A DNA stretch of 25,194 bases, taken from contig JAJOHG010000370.1 of assembly GCA_021029095.1 (NCBI GenBank), positions 1 through 25,194 on the forward strand, read 5' to 3'. Under the pieces are notes generated by a model. That model was not told the origin of the DNA. It made no database searches and saw only the letters and a program-made list of their open reading frames with translations. Below, one piece after another: positions 9,017 through 19,987 of the stretch. The first letter of the stretch is position 1, and every line of letters starts with the position of its first letter. Source of the stretch: Phellopilus nigrolimitatus. Lineage: Eukaryota > Basidiomycota > Agaricomycetes > Hymenochaetales > Hymenochaetaceae. Made by a program: the position numbers and the translations under genes.

Positions 9017-9820
9017 TACCGTTCGAGTGCTTATATACTAAGGGAGTGTATTATGTATAGGTAGTTTTGCTTGAATATCCATTCTGTACATTAACGAGAT
9101 ATCTAGCACCGCCTCTACAATCGGCGAATGAATTTTTTTTTTTTTTCTCCTGTGAAGAACGCTGAACCGTAAAATACGCAGTTTATCCTTCACATAACCG
9201 CTTCGTTTTCGAATTTGAAGCCCCCTCCCATTGGTTTGCCATATTGCTTCGCAACTTCGGCAGTAACTGCAATCTTCGGATATACACGACTCGTCAGATT
9301 GCCTCAAACCATAAGTATACCAATCGCTATCCAATGCCATGCAATTATAGATAGCTCGAAGCGTTCAAGCACAGATGAGAACCTTTCCGAATGAGAAAGA
9401 AAGGAGGAAATTCAGATGAATTCGAGCTAATTAGCGTATTGTACCAAGGTGAATATATGTAGTAGCGAGAACCCGTCCTTGTGAAACTTATAAGCATTTA
9501 AGGGAAGGCTTTGAAAGGGTGAGGAAAGCCTTGACAAACAAGAAAGCAAGTGGATGGCACGGAACGATAATAAAGGCATAAACATAGGTGAAAGCAGTGG
9601 ATCAAAGTTGGAGTCAAAGGCGTTCGAGTACGTACTGTATATATTTCGAGCTGCCCGTTGGTTGGTGTGGGCTCGGCGTATGCTAATGCGAAGGAGGGGA
9701 AGGTAATAGTGTGGCAGCGTCGACAGAATCAGAAGGACATATCGAAGAAGGAAACGAAAGAGCGAAAATGTAAAGCGGCAGGATCGAAACGCCTGCGGCG
9801 AACAGCGAAGCTTTCGTTCA
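9017..9820. other. Convergent spacer, no gene seen
   Basis: This lies between the stops of RPC11 (+) and the SANT gene (-). It has a 14-nt T run at 9133-9146. Several short frames exist on both strands but none has coding character. Confidence 0.6.
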
Positions 9821-12231
9821 TCAATCCACCCCCAATCCCCATTTCTTCATTTTGGCAAAGTACTTTTGCACGCGCGATGCAACCTGCCGGGGAGTCCGCC
9901 GCCCGTTCATCGCCTTCGAGATGTTCGCCCACCTGCGTGTGAATTTTGTCAGTCAACGATTATAACCATGACTTCTGTTAAGGAGGAAATACAGGAAAGC
10001 GAGCATGTAAATGTCAATACGCACCGGTTCTTCGTGCCATCCGGAAACTGCTCGAGCAACATGTCGAGCATTTTCTGCTCCTCGTCGCTCCACGTTTGGT
10101 TGAACGTCTTCGATTTGTTCTTCTCTTGGGACAATGACCCGCCACTTACATCTCCACTCCCGCTTCTACTCACAGAACCGTTCTTGAAAAAGGTTGGAGT
10201 TACTGGAGATGCGAAGGAAGAGGGACGTGCCCCCGGCCCTGCGCTGCCATTAATGGGCGGGAGCAGCTCGCACACGAAGGAGTCGTCGCTATCACTGAAA
10301 GGGTTGTATTCGGGCTCGTCATCTGAGAAAGAGGGCTCCGGATGTGTCTGCGTCTGAGAATCAAATTCAGTTTCGATCTTGGGCCTGGTTTCTTGTTCAA
10401 AAAAGGCATGTTCGTACGTGGGCCGACTAGATGCAGGCTCTTCGATGTGTTCGTCACCGACATTGCCATTACCGTGCCCAATATTGTCCGCAGCTATGTT
10501 CTCGATTCCGGCGCCGTCGACGTCCATCGACTCATCGTGCTCGTCATCCTCCTGTTTCACGCCCGAAACCCGCGCGACAGACGCAGAACGCGTTGTTGTC
10601 GCTGGACTGAACGAATGTCGCTCACCAGCCTCCGCCGTGCTCCCGATCCCATAGCCTGTCACGCTGCCCAAACTCGTACTCGCGCTTACATTCGTGCTTG
10701 CGCTCATGCTCGTGGCAAATGACGTAGATGCAGAGAACTGTCCGCTGTGAGCGTCGGCCACAGGTGCAGACCACGTCAGAGTCGGTCGAGGCGGGATGCG
10801 GATCGTCAGGCGCACAGGCGGCACGCCTTCCGGCGCGGGCGACGCCGACGACGCCGACGAATTCCAACGCGTCGCTGGAGACGCCCGCGCCTTCCCTTTA
10901 CCCTGCCCTGTTGCACCCGCGCTGGCGGCACTCCGCGCAGAGATCGCGCTCACAACGCTCGGCGTGGGTGACCCATAACGCGTCGAGGGGCGGCGCACGC
11001 GCTGTGACCGGCCACCGGTCTCAAGGACTGGCTGGTCATCGTCCAGGCCGATGATAGACGGACTGGCGGACGGAAAGCGCTGCTGCCGCTGGCGTGGCCT
11101 GGACGATGGACCAGGGGTTGGCGCGGCCGAAGTGGAGGCCGAGCCCGAGGTAGAAGCGACCTGTGACTGCGCAGTCTGTTCAAGCGCGTCATTGGCCACG
11201 TCGTTAAGCCCTCTGAAACGCCCACCGTGCCCGCGGCGCGGATCGACCACAGCAGCTGCAGGTACTTCGCCCTTCTTGCGGTTTGCCACTCTGCCACGCC
11301 TGGGCTTCGCTCGCGCCTCCTTCTCCCTCGCGCGTGTCTGGCGCGCCTCCCTTGCCTCGCGTGCGCGCACCTCCTTCGCCTCCCGCGCGCGCGCAGCCTT
11401 CGTGCACTCGTCATCCAGGTCCGGCGGGAGCGTCGCAAGGAACTGCGCTGCGCTCGCAAGCGCCGGGTCGACGATCTCTGAGCGTTTCTCGCGGACGTGT
11501 ATGCGGAGGGCAGACTGCGTCAACGGCACACTTTGGCGGCATTCAGGCGGAAGGTAGACGAATGCACTGAGTGACGTCTTGGCCGGTTCGAGACTTGCAG
11601 TGGTCGACGCTGGTTTCGGAGGAGGCGGCATGTGCGCGGACGTCGCAGGCGGGTGTTTTGCAGGTTTCGGGCGTGTTGCCAACGCGTGCATTCGGGTATG
11701 GTCTGCAGGAGAAATGAGCAAATTAGCGAAGACTCACGCGAACAACGCACCGTGGCCTTTGAAAAGCTCCCAGTCGAGGGTCTTTGTGATAGCCGTCTCA
11801 CCACCACCACCACCACCACCACCACTCCGTACTTCATTCACGAGCGCGCTAAGTTTCTCAGCGCTCCCAACGCGTCGCTCGTCGTCTCCTTTTTCTTTTT
11901 CAGCATCCTCGCAATTACTATTATTTAGAATACGGTCGAGCGCGTCAAGCGGATCGTCGTCGGTGAGCTGCTTGGACTCGCGCAGACGGTCGACGTCTAA
12001 TTTGATGCGCTCGAGCAGTGTCCGCTGGCGTTGAATGTATGCTTTAAGGATGTCTAGACTGCACAGAACGTTCGTAAGCATCCAAAAAATACGCGCCCCG
12101 GACGCGCGGGCGAATAAAACGGACTTTTTGTTGCGCTTCTCGCTCCGGTCTGTGCCCCGGTCATTTTGCGCATGCGGAATATCGGCGGCAGCGGCGGCGG
12201 CGGCGCGGGCACTGGTGTCTACATCTTCCAT
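9821..12231 (-). CDS. SANT/Myb-domain protein, ZZZ3-like
   Basis: Three exons, 12231-11751, 11702-10025 and 9932-9821, give about 756 residues. The SANT domain at the C-terminus is split by the last intron (92 nt). It reads TWSDEEQKMLDMLLEQFPDG, then KNR joined to WANISKAMNGRRTPRQVASR and VQKYFAKMKKWG. The RTPRQVASRVQKYF run is typical of the ZZZ3 SANT, part of the human ATAC histone acetylase complex. No ZZ zinc finger follows; the protein stops at GLGVD. Upstream are a coiled-coil-like stretch (AYIQRQRTLLERIKLDVDRL), an eight-Gly run, an Arg/Glu/Ala-rich charged stretch and long Ser/Thr-rich disorder. The start is uncertain: the frame is open to 12459 with no ATG before 12231, so a further 5' exon is possible. 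A 66-nt in-frame stretch (12124-12059) that codes an odd hydrophobic patch could be another intron with a weak GTCCGT donor. A nuclear role is inferred. Confidence 0.8.
11799..11825 (-). repeat. Trinucleotide repeat coding polyglycine
   Basis: A run of CAC/CCA units on the plus strand (GGT on the coding strand) codes eight consecutive Gly in exon 1 of the SANT gene. It is a microsatellite in coding sequence and could vary in length between strains. Confidence 0.8.
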
Positions 12232-12459
12232 TGGCGGTTTGGGTATGCTGCTCACTGCCTCGGGCCGCCGACGAACATTTTCGACGTCGTCGTCGGGCAC
12301 GGCGGCGGCGGCAGCGGCGTGGGCACGGCGAGCAGGTACGAGTTGCTGTTTTGCGGTGGTGGAAACTTTGCAAGAAACGTCCGTCGGCTTCGGCCCCGGC
12401 CCCCGGCTATCGTCGGAGAAGTCATCTGATTGCTTGGTAAGCCGTCGTGGTCGCGTCAC

Positions 12460-12838
12460 CCACCACTAAATTACATCATAGACCTACAGTACGAGCCCGC
12501 AGTCGAGGAACAGCGACCATGGTTAGGTCATATATAACCAGTAATGTGTTCCCTGTTGCTTCGAAATTTTCATATAATGGCTTGAGGATCTTTATTCTGG
12601 TAGGTCGGTATGTATAGGTTACAGTATTTTAGGGGTACAAACAGACTTCGAAAGAGGCATTCGTCAAGAAAGAAAAGTGGGAAAGGGAACGGTTACATCG
12701 GCGAAGGTCCTAAGTTAATCATTACTATTGGGTACAATACAGTAGGTCTACATCATCTGACAAACGGGAAAAACGAATGAGAACCAGACAACGACAATGA
12801 CGATCAGCTGGCAAGCATTCACAATCGAGAAGCTCAAT
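12460..12838. other. Spacer between the SANT and HPP genes, no gene seen
   Basis: AT-rich. It should contain the promoter and possibly a 5' exon of the SANT gene (-), and the 3' untranslated end of the HPP gene (-). No coding frame is convincing. Confidence 0.5.
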
Positions 12839-13691
12839 CTAAACGCGCTGTTCAGCCAGCTCCCTGGCTTCGACCACATCCTCCCTGGCTTCGACCGCAG
12901 CTTCGGTCATCTTCGCCGGGGCGAAAGCAGCCGGCGGCGCCGGCGCCGGTGCAGACGGCGATATCCAATACACAGGATACCGCCGCTGGATATTATTGAT
13001 CAAGAGCGCGACGACGAGGACCATGGTGCTAGACAACAGGACGACGGGGAGGTAGTACCAGCTGATGGCCCACACGTCGTCGTTTACTGCGACTAAGAGC
13101 GCGGTAGCGCCCGCGGGCGGATGTGTGGTCGCGGTCATCTGCATGGCGACGATGGCGAGGGACGTGGACAGCGAGCCGGCGACCCATCTGAGGTTTTCGA
13201 AGTCGGGGAGAGGCTGAAGAGTTTTGTGATGCAGAGGCCGATGAGGGCAGAGATGAAGTGGCCTGCGACAAGTGCGCGCGGTTGGGCGAGCGGCGCCTCG
13301 ATGGCACCAAAGCACAGGACGGCAGAAGCTCCCTTTTAGATGATTTGGGTTAGCTTAAGAGCGGCCTCGCGGGATGAGGCTAGATGTAACTTACATAACT
13401 GGCGATGATGGTTGGCACATTCCGACCGACAAAGGTCTCTGCGTGCCCGAAAATGGCCTGAAAGCCAGAATGTTCAGGTGTGTGAGTTGGATTATAATAG
13501 GTAACTCAAAGTGAGAGACTACGACGCACCTGAAGAATAGAAAGGGCGCCGAATGCACCGACGAAGGACCAGAACCAGATGATGTAGTCCGGTCTCTTCG
13601 GGGGTGGGCTTGCACGGTATCCAAGCCAGTGAGAAAACCAGGGGGGCAAACGAGCCAGACGGTTCGGGTTTTTTTGAATCACGACAGTCAT
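12839..13691 (-). CDS. HPP-family integral membrane protein, one frameshift
   Basis: Three exons, 13691-13530, 13457-13395 and 13332-12839, are separated by 72- and 62-nt introns. Family landmarks run in order: RLPPWFSHWLGYR, DYIIWFWSFVGAFGALSI, NVPTIIASY joined to GASAVLCFGAIEAPLAQPR, GHFISALIGLCITKLF, LRWVAGSLSTSLAIVAMQ, the diagnostic HPPAGATALL, YYLPVVLLSS and NNIQRRYPVYW. About four membrane helices are expected. Plant and cyanobacterial HPP proteins have been tied to nitrite transport into plastids; the fungal role is open. Within exon 3 the frame changes between ITKLF and DFENLRW. One base is missing in or near the four-C run (GGGG at 13205-13208 on the plus strand). With one more C the protein would have about 239 residues and be continuous. 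No GT-AG intron can explain the shift. It is either a recent null allele or a base-calling error. The C-terminal tail is Ala/Pro/Glu-rich. Confidence 0.85.
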
Positions 13692-15514
13692 GATGAGCGA
13701 ATGAGTGAGTGAGTGAGGTGAACACAAGGGCTTGAATGATATCGTTCGAACGAATTGCAAACGCGTTTTATAACAGGTCGGAATCCGGTAGCGCGCGATG
13801 GCGGGGCGAGGGCCTCCCGCAGTCACCGCGGACGGAATAGGGGATGGTGACTCGACCGGACATCCCGTCCACCTCGCCGACAAAGGGCTATTCCAATTGA
13901 CCTCAAGGTCCTGTCAAGCCACTTCCATTGCACGCCAGTTGTTGCGTGCTAATTGCTTAGTCACGTAGACGGAACCAGATCCGGCTTTGTGATTGGCTGT
14001 GGTATGTAATCCCGAGGGTGCGCTCGGGATACTTTCTTGTACAATCCCACGGAGATGGGCACCTATAGCATCGTGGCCTGTGCACCGTCACACTGTCGCC
14101 GCACGGATGCCGGGATCCTCATTTCTGTACCGCAACGAGCGAATCATACGCGACAAGAATGGCTGAGTCTCTACGTCTCCGTTGTATGTATTTTCGGACC
14201 TGCCTGCATGATCAAAGCATAAGAAGACTAAGTTACCGGCCCCAGGCGACATCCATGCACAGGCGATGTTAATGAGGAAGCTCGAGAGTGGCCGGTCAGT
14301 ACTGGACAAACGTGCGGCAGATGAGCGCTCATCATCAATGCCACCAGACTCTCGCCAGCCTCTCTCAGCCGTTTTCCCCCTTCGTGGCGTTCCGGCTTCT
14401 TCCAATAGCATCTTGATGCCCCTGCGTATTATTTATATCTGTCCCATTCCGAACTGTTACGCTCCCGATGCACAGACTATTTTTGGCTCCGAGGTCTCGA
14501 CGCAGTTGTGCATGCAACGACTCTCATTCGGCATTTCACGTCTCGCCCCGTCAGACAGGACGCGGTAATGCTGCTACCCCTCAGAGTACGATGAAAACCA
14601 TCAGCAGCGGCAAAAGGTCCAATAATTATTCGAACTTCGCCATATCTGGGACATCAACGCTCGAGAAAACGCCACGAGGCTCGTACGGTGTCCTGTTCAT
14701 GCCTCTTGGGAGCTCCATTTATACTGCCTTTACTAGGTAGCAGAAGTCTATGAGCTCTTACGGGAAACACCGAAGCTTGAGGCTATAACCACGTTTCCGG
14801 AACGCCTTAATTAACGGGCACAATTACCATCGGGCTCAGGATTCAAACCTTCCTCGGCCTCGAAATTTCAAAATTCCAAAGGTGGTCGCTTCTACAGATT
14901 GAAGTGCCCAGATATCGATATACGGCGATCAGAATTTTCTGGTGTATTTCAGTTCCATTAATTGCGGGCACCGTTTTCATGAGCGGCCATCATCTTATTT
15001 CTTAAAGCCGCGTCTTCTTTTGTGCTTCTCAGGCTCTAACGCGCACTTGATTGGTTCGTGTCCCGCCATCGAACCCCTATGCATTTGCAAAGTCAGCAAA
15101 TGCACTCAATGCTCTCGAAATGTTACGAGATGCAGATGGTCAATGCTTCGGCCTGAAAGCAGCCAAAGCGAGTCGCGCTTCTGCTCTGTATGAAGCTACG
15201 ATAAGTCCCCGTTTGCTCAGTAAGATTTCGAGGACACCATTTATGCGGTGCGCCGTCTAGATGGTCGCCATCTAAACTTTCGCCTTTCTCATGCTGCGAG
15301 CAGACCCTGGGATGTCGTCTTCAGCTGCAATGGAAATCCATGCCTTTCAAATGTTCTGCTTTTTTCATATATTCTTTTCAAATATATTTTTTGAGTGTGT
15401 ACTCCGGAGTTCACTGCCTTCCTGCCCGTATAAAACCTCCTGCTTGAATCCTCAACTATCATCAGTCCTTCACTGGCATCTTCTCATTGCTCATTATTCA
15501 CTACACATTCGATC
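13692..15514. other. Long divergent spacer between the HPP and P450 genes
   Basis: No gene is convincing in these 1.8 kb. It should hold the HPP promoter on the left and the P450 promoter on the right. Several short frames exist on both strands with many stops. One plus-strand stretch (about 15051-15260) has protein-like content (NPYAFAKSANALNALEML) but no start context, splice partners or recognisable domain. Decayed coding or mobile DNA may be present. Confidence 0.5.
15429..15435 (+). promoter_or_regulatory. TATA box of the P450 gene
   Basis: TATAAAA lies 80 bp before the start ATG at 15515 and is followed by a pyrimidine-rich leader (TCCTCAACTATC, TTCACTGGCATC) common in fungal promoters with regulated expression. 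Confidence 0.55.
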
Positions 15515-17613
15515 ATGTCTATCCAGCCTTCTCCTGCCGTTTCTGCCTGGCCCAGACTGAACCCCTTCGCCGGTCCAACTCCCTCTGTCACTCCCAACAC
15601 TAACAACCATGCCATCGTTGTTGTCGGAATCCTCCTCTTCGCAAGCCTATACGTTCTCCCCAAACTCTTCGGCTACAAGTCTTTCAGCGTTTTCAGTCGC
15701 AAGCTGTACAACAAAGCCGGCTATGCTATTCCCAGCGGACCTATAGGCCTTCCGATCGTCGGTAAGTCCTATACTTACAATTTCCAATTTGCTAGTGGCT
15801 AACGTTTTACTACAGGATCGTTCCCTTTCCTTTCGCATTATCCGGAAATGATGATGGACTACTGGTACAAACGCTTCGGCCCGCTGTATTCTCTTTGGAT
15901 TGGAAATCAGCTTTTCATGGTCATCTCCGACCCTGGGATTGCCAAGGATCTCCTTGTCACCAACGGCGTGGTCACTTCGAGTGTACGTTAATATATTGGC
16001 TGTTCACTATTTCCGTACTCACTGTTTTTCTCCAGAGGAAAGAAATGTTTATCAAATCGCAGACTGTCTTCGTTGGAAGGGGAATCACCGCTACTCCCTA
16101 CAACGACCGCTGGTAAGCTTTCGCGGTACTGAATGAATTAGCATCCGACTCATAGTACTCTTTCAAGGCGCAAGCACCGTAAAATCGCATCTGTCTGGTT
16201 GAACCAACGTGCCGTCGACAGTTATTCTCAGGTTCTTGACTACGAAGCCACTACACTTTTGAAGGAGCTGTACCGTGCCGGCAACAACCCAATCAATCCG
16301 CAACCTCACGCCGGCCGCTGCTCCCTGAACAACATGCTCACGATCGCGTTCGCCTCCCGCACTGAGAGTGTCCAAGATCCGTTAGTTTCCCAAGCACTCA
16401 AGCTGTCCCGCGAGTTCATGTAAGTGGATTTGTCTTTTTGTCCGAGACAGTCAAATAATTAATTGACGTCGATTCCAGGAACTGCACGGGCCCCGTCTCG
16501 AACCTCGTCGACTTTATCACGCCGTTGCAATGGTTCACAACTCCGTTGCAAGCACGAGGCAAGAAGCTTCACCAGGGTCTCGTCGACACCTACGGCGGGT
16601 TGATCAAGAGCATCGAGGCCCGAATGAATGCCGGCGAAGACGTGCCTGACTGCTTGGCCAAGACGATGATCCTTTCACGCGAATCCGAGAATCTCGATGA
16701 CCTCGACATGGCGATTCTCGCTTCCGCGTTCATGATTGGTGGTGTTGAGACAGTAAGCGACACTAATATTGTTCTCTACACCCACACTCGCTGATTTGTT
16801 TGGGTACAGACTGCTTCGATTATGCAGTGGTTCTCCGCTCTCATTCCAGCATATCCCGAGATTCAGAAGAAGGCCCAGGAAGAGCTCGACCGCGTCGTCG
16901 GCCGCGACCGTCTGCCCACCATAGAGGACGAGAAGGATCTCCCGTATTGCCATGTGCGCATTTCCATTCTCATATTGATACGCGCAAGTAGCTGACATAG
17001 ACGATTCAAGGCGATCGTCAAGGAAGTCGAACGAGTCCACAACCCTTTCTGGCTCGGCACGCCGCATGTCGCTTCGGAGGACATCGTCTACAAGGGCCAG
17101 TATATCCCGAAAGACACCGTGCTGGTTCTCAACACGTACTCGATGCACCACAACCCGGAGCGTCACCCAGAGCCGCACAAGTTCAACGTAAGGACAGCAG
17201 CGTTTTATTCTAAGATGCTTCTGCTCACTGCTCTTCTCGATACTGCAGCCCGAGAGATATATCAACGATCGGACCAACAACACGGAGTCTGCCAACCTGC
17301 CGAACGCTTACGAGCGCGACAACTGGATGTTCGGAGCAGGGTAAGTCCTGCGGGTTGTTTCTGAGATGGAAATAAGTGACCTGACAGATTTGAATTCCCC
17401 AGTCGTCGAATCTGCCCCGGGATGATTGTCGCGGAGCGTGAGATCTGGCTGACGATCTCGCGCATGCTTTGGGCGTTCAACATGCACGAGGTGCCCGGTG
17501 AACCGATCGACCTGATGGAATACGACGGGCTGTCTGGACGTTCGCCGATGCCGTTCAAAATTCAGCTTGCTCCTCGTCACGCAAATGTCGCAAAGGTTCT
17601 AGGGATGGAGTAA
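15515..17613 (+). CDS. Microsomal cytochrome P450 monooxygenase
   Basis: Nine exons give 546 residues: 15515-15761, 15816-15982, 16036-16112, 16168-16419, 16479-16752, 16810-16953, 17011-17187, 17249-17340 and 17403-17613. Introns are 53-62 nt. An N-terminal membrane anchor (about residues 32-53) is followed by the Pro-rich hinge IPSGPIGLPIVGSFP. The WxxxR of helix C is WRKHR. The I-helix has GGVETT (335-340), the K-helix ExxR is E392-V-E-R395, and the haem loop FGAGRRICPG places the haem thiolate at Cys481. All key residues are present, so the enzyme should be active. It would use electrons from P450 reductase at the endoplasmic reticulum to hydroxylate an unknown substrate. It belongs with the large fungal set of microsomal P450s; I cannot assign a CYP family. 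Its convergent neighbour is a short-chain dehydrogenase. Confidence 0.96.
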
Positions 17614-18247
17614 GCCAGTCTAGCGCATATACTCAAAAACCGAAAGGAGTACGTTTCAATTTTATTAATAGAAAACTCTAGTATTACGGGCATAAATCGA
17701 GTCAATTATTGCTAGATGTATAGTTTAAATTAGAGATCTCAAGTGAAAGTATTAATTCGATTATAGTTATTATATCAAAAAAAAAAAAGACTTAAGCATT
17801 CAGTCAAGTACGGGCATTTGTGACAAGGATTTTTCAAGAGGAGTTAAGCAGTGATTGTGGCTTGACTTGGCAGTGATGCCGATCTTGACGTCGATCAGAT
17901 TTGAGTTTTTGACTATCCACGCGTATTGAAAAGAACAGGCAGTTTTTAGGACGCTTACAATACAGATGCTTCATTTAAAACCTTCTGGTAATGCATCAGT
18001 TGAGCTCTCCATTCTGCGATAATACGAGTAGGAATTAAGTTCGTTGGTAGACGCTTAGATGGGTCATCGTAACTTCGATAGGGAGGGTGTTGGGCACTTC
18101 ATATGTGTTTTGTTCGGGCTCAGTTTTGATCCCACAGACATCTTGAAGTGCATTAATGCCTGATTTCCATCAATCCAACATCCAGTAAACCGTAAATCTA
18201 CATCAACGAGTTTTCGTATCTATATCACAAGTGCTTCTTACATGGAT
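17614..18247. other. Convergent AT-rich spacer, no gene seen
   Basis: This lies between the stops of the P450 (+) and the dehydrogenase (-). It is AT-rich with a 12-nt A run at 17777-17788. No coding frame is seen. Confidence 0.65.
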
Positions 18248-19488
18248 CTAAAACATGATAGATCGAGAAACGTCCTTCCATTCATCCAAGTTATGTAGGA
18301 CCTGCAAACATTTATTGCGAATATCCGTCTCTGCATCTTCACCAAGCGCCAGCATCGATGGCCATATTGGCTTTCCGTTTTCCTTCGCGTCGTCACCCCC
18401 GTCGAGGTGGTGAGAACTTGACACAGCAAAACCCTCCCCTCTCACAATGTCGACTATAACAAGGGCTGTTTTTGCGGGGTCTCCCGTCTCTTTGCCCATT
18501 TGTGCAGTGAGCCACTCCGTCATGCGCTTCCGCACAGGTTCATAGTCCGATATGCTTTTCGAAATCGAAGGTGAGATGCGTAGGATACTCTCTCGGTTTT
18601 GTGTACGCAGGCCTCCCGGCAGCGCATTGAGCACTCGGATCCCAAAAGGTGCGACCTCAGCGGCGATGTTGTCTGCTGCAGCTGAGAAACATAAAAAAAT
18701 CTCAATTTAATTCATAGAATCCGAATTTGTGACTCAATCTCCCATACCGTTAAGTGCTGCCTTCGATGCACAGTAGCCTCCCGTCATCTATTTCATGTAT
18801 GGTGAATTTATTCAAAGGTTATTTAGAAGCAGTACCCAAATAAGAAATACTTACAGGGTTGCCAGAAAGCCAGGCGGAACGGCTGCCTATAAAGACGAGT
18901 GTACCCTCACGGCGCGCACGCATGTGCGGCAGAAACGCATTTGTAACGTTCAATGGCCCGAGGTAATTCGTCTTCATCTGCGCCAGCGCGCCGTCATACC
19001 TACGTTTTAACTGTCAATAACAAACACTATGACTCATTTCTTGAAGAATTACCCAAGCTCTTCGAAGTGTGCAAGGATACCAATTCCTGCATTGTTCACC
19101 ACGACGTCGACGTGTCCCCACACGCCGATCGCCTCCTCCGCGGTCTTCTGCACGTTGGCGAAATCCGCAGTCACGTCTAGAGGCATGATATGACATGCCT
19201 CCTTGTTTTCGGCCTTGAGTTCCGTAATATTTGAAAGCGTGCGGGCCGTCGCGATAACTTTGTCTCCGCGCGCGAGGGCAGCGAGAACCAACTCGCGCCC
19301 GAGGCCAGAGGACGTGCCTGTCAAGAAGGGATGGTTGAACGGTGCGACGTGTTTTATGTTCTCCGTCAGCACGTCCATATTTCCTTTCTCTCGTGCATAT
19401 AGCCACGAATAAGAGAAGACGCACCAGTGATAAACCATACCTTTTGCGAGGACGACGTCGATCGAAGAATATTAAATTTGTCAGTCAT
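18248..19488 (-). CDS. Short-chain dehydrogenase/reductase (SDR)
   Basis: Five exons, 19488-19425, 19317-19053, 18999-18855, 18787-18748 and 18681-18248, give 315 residues. Introns are 107, 53, 67 and 66 nt. The first exon codes MTDKFNIL...KVWFITG and splices into GTSSGLGRELVLAAL, completing the Rossmann TGxxxGxG (T21-G28). A downstream Met at 19438 opens a longer frame through the intron but lacks the first beta strand, so I rejected it. Further motifs are D69 in PLDVT, the N96-N-A-G99 motif, the tetramer-helix Asn in KTNYLGPLNV, a Ser near 149 and Y163-CAS-K167. It should be an NAD(P)-dependent oxidoreductase of the classical type acting on an unknown alcohol or ketone. The C-terminal part after about 200 is longer than in minimal SDRs. 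Confidence 0.94.
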
Positions 19489-19987
19489 GATGCTTTCAAG
19501 TTTGTGTCTCGAAGGTTGGAGATTCACTTGTGGGTGAGTTGCACAACTCGAGGTTTAGCGATACGATACGGACTGGCCCAACAAATGGAGTGGCGGAAGT
19601 ATGCATCGATATAGATAGCTGGAAGATCCGGCCGTTCGAATGGTTCGGCGTCTGACGTAAGCGCGTTGCTCTTGACTCACCGGTTTCTTGTATAGACCAG
19701 TCGTATCCTGCTATCCTCAGGCCGTATAACGAGTTTTTATGTGGAATTTATTTTCCATTGTTGATGTTGTTGATGCTGGACTTCCTCTTCAACACCTCCT
19801 ACTATCCGAGTTTGTCATGCGAACCAGTGACAAATAACACATAAAAATACACGCAGTTCAGTTCTTGAGTTACAATCGCCTGTCCAAAATTCGAGACTGC
19901 GTCTTCTTTCATCCGGCATCGTTCGAGCTGCAATATGGCCTCATTCTCGGCAGTACCATCTCAATACCGCTAGTCGTTGGTCAGCCG
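19489..19987. other. Spacer between the PBDC1 homologue and the SDR, no gene seen
   Basis: It contains the SDR promoter (minus strand, right of 19488) and the 3' end of the PBDC1 homologue (left of 19988). No clear coding frame or TATA box was identified. Confidence 0.55.

Noticed and set aside
10728..11570. Several Arg- and Pro-rich plus-strand frames opposite the SANT gene
   Set aside because: They are GC-driven antisense frames with composition typical of non-coding strands.
9949..11721. Reading the long minus-strand frame as a complete gene on its own
   Set aside because: Its 3' end runs into an intron that splits the SANT domain, and its 5' end starts within the previous intron; the upstream exon joins in phase through GTGCGT at 11750.
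11799..11825. CAC repeat as a CRISPR or satellite array
   Set aside because: It is a simple trinucleotide run within a coding exon, coding Gly; there are no spacers.
14820..14860. Possible tRNA because of GGATTCAAACC-like sequence
   Set aside because: The flanking bases do not form the T-arm stem and no acceptor or anticodon arms are found on either strand.
15045..15080. Possible tRNA T-arm around TTGGTTCGTGTCCC
   Set aside because: The consensus loop is not matched and no cloverleaf can be built.
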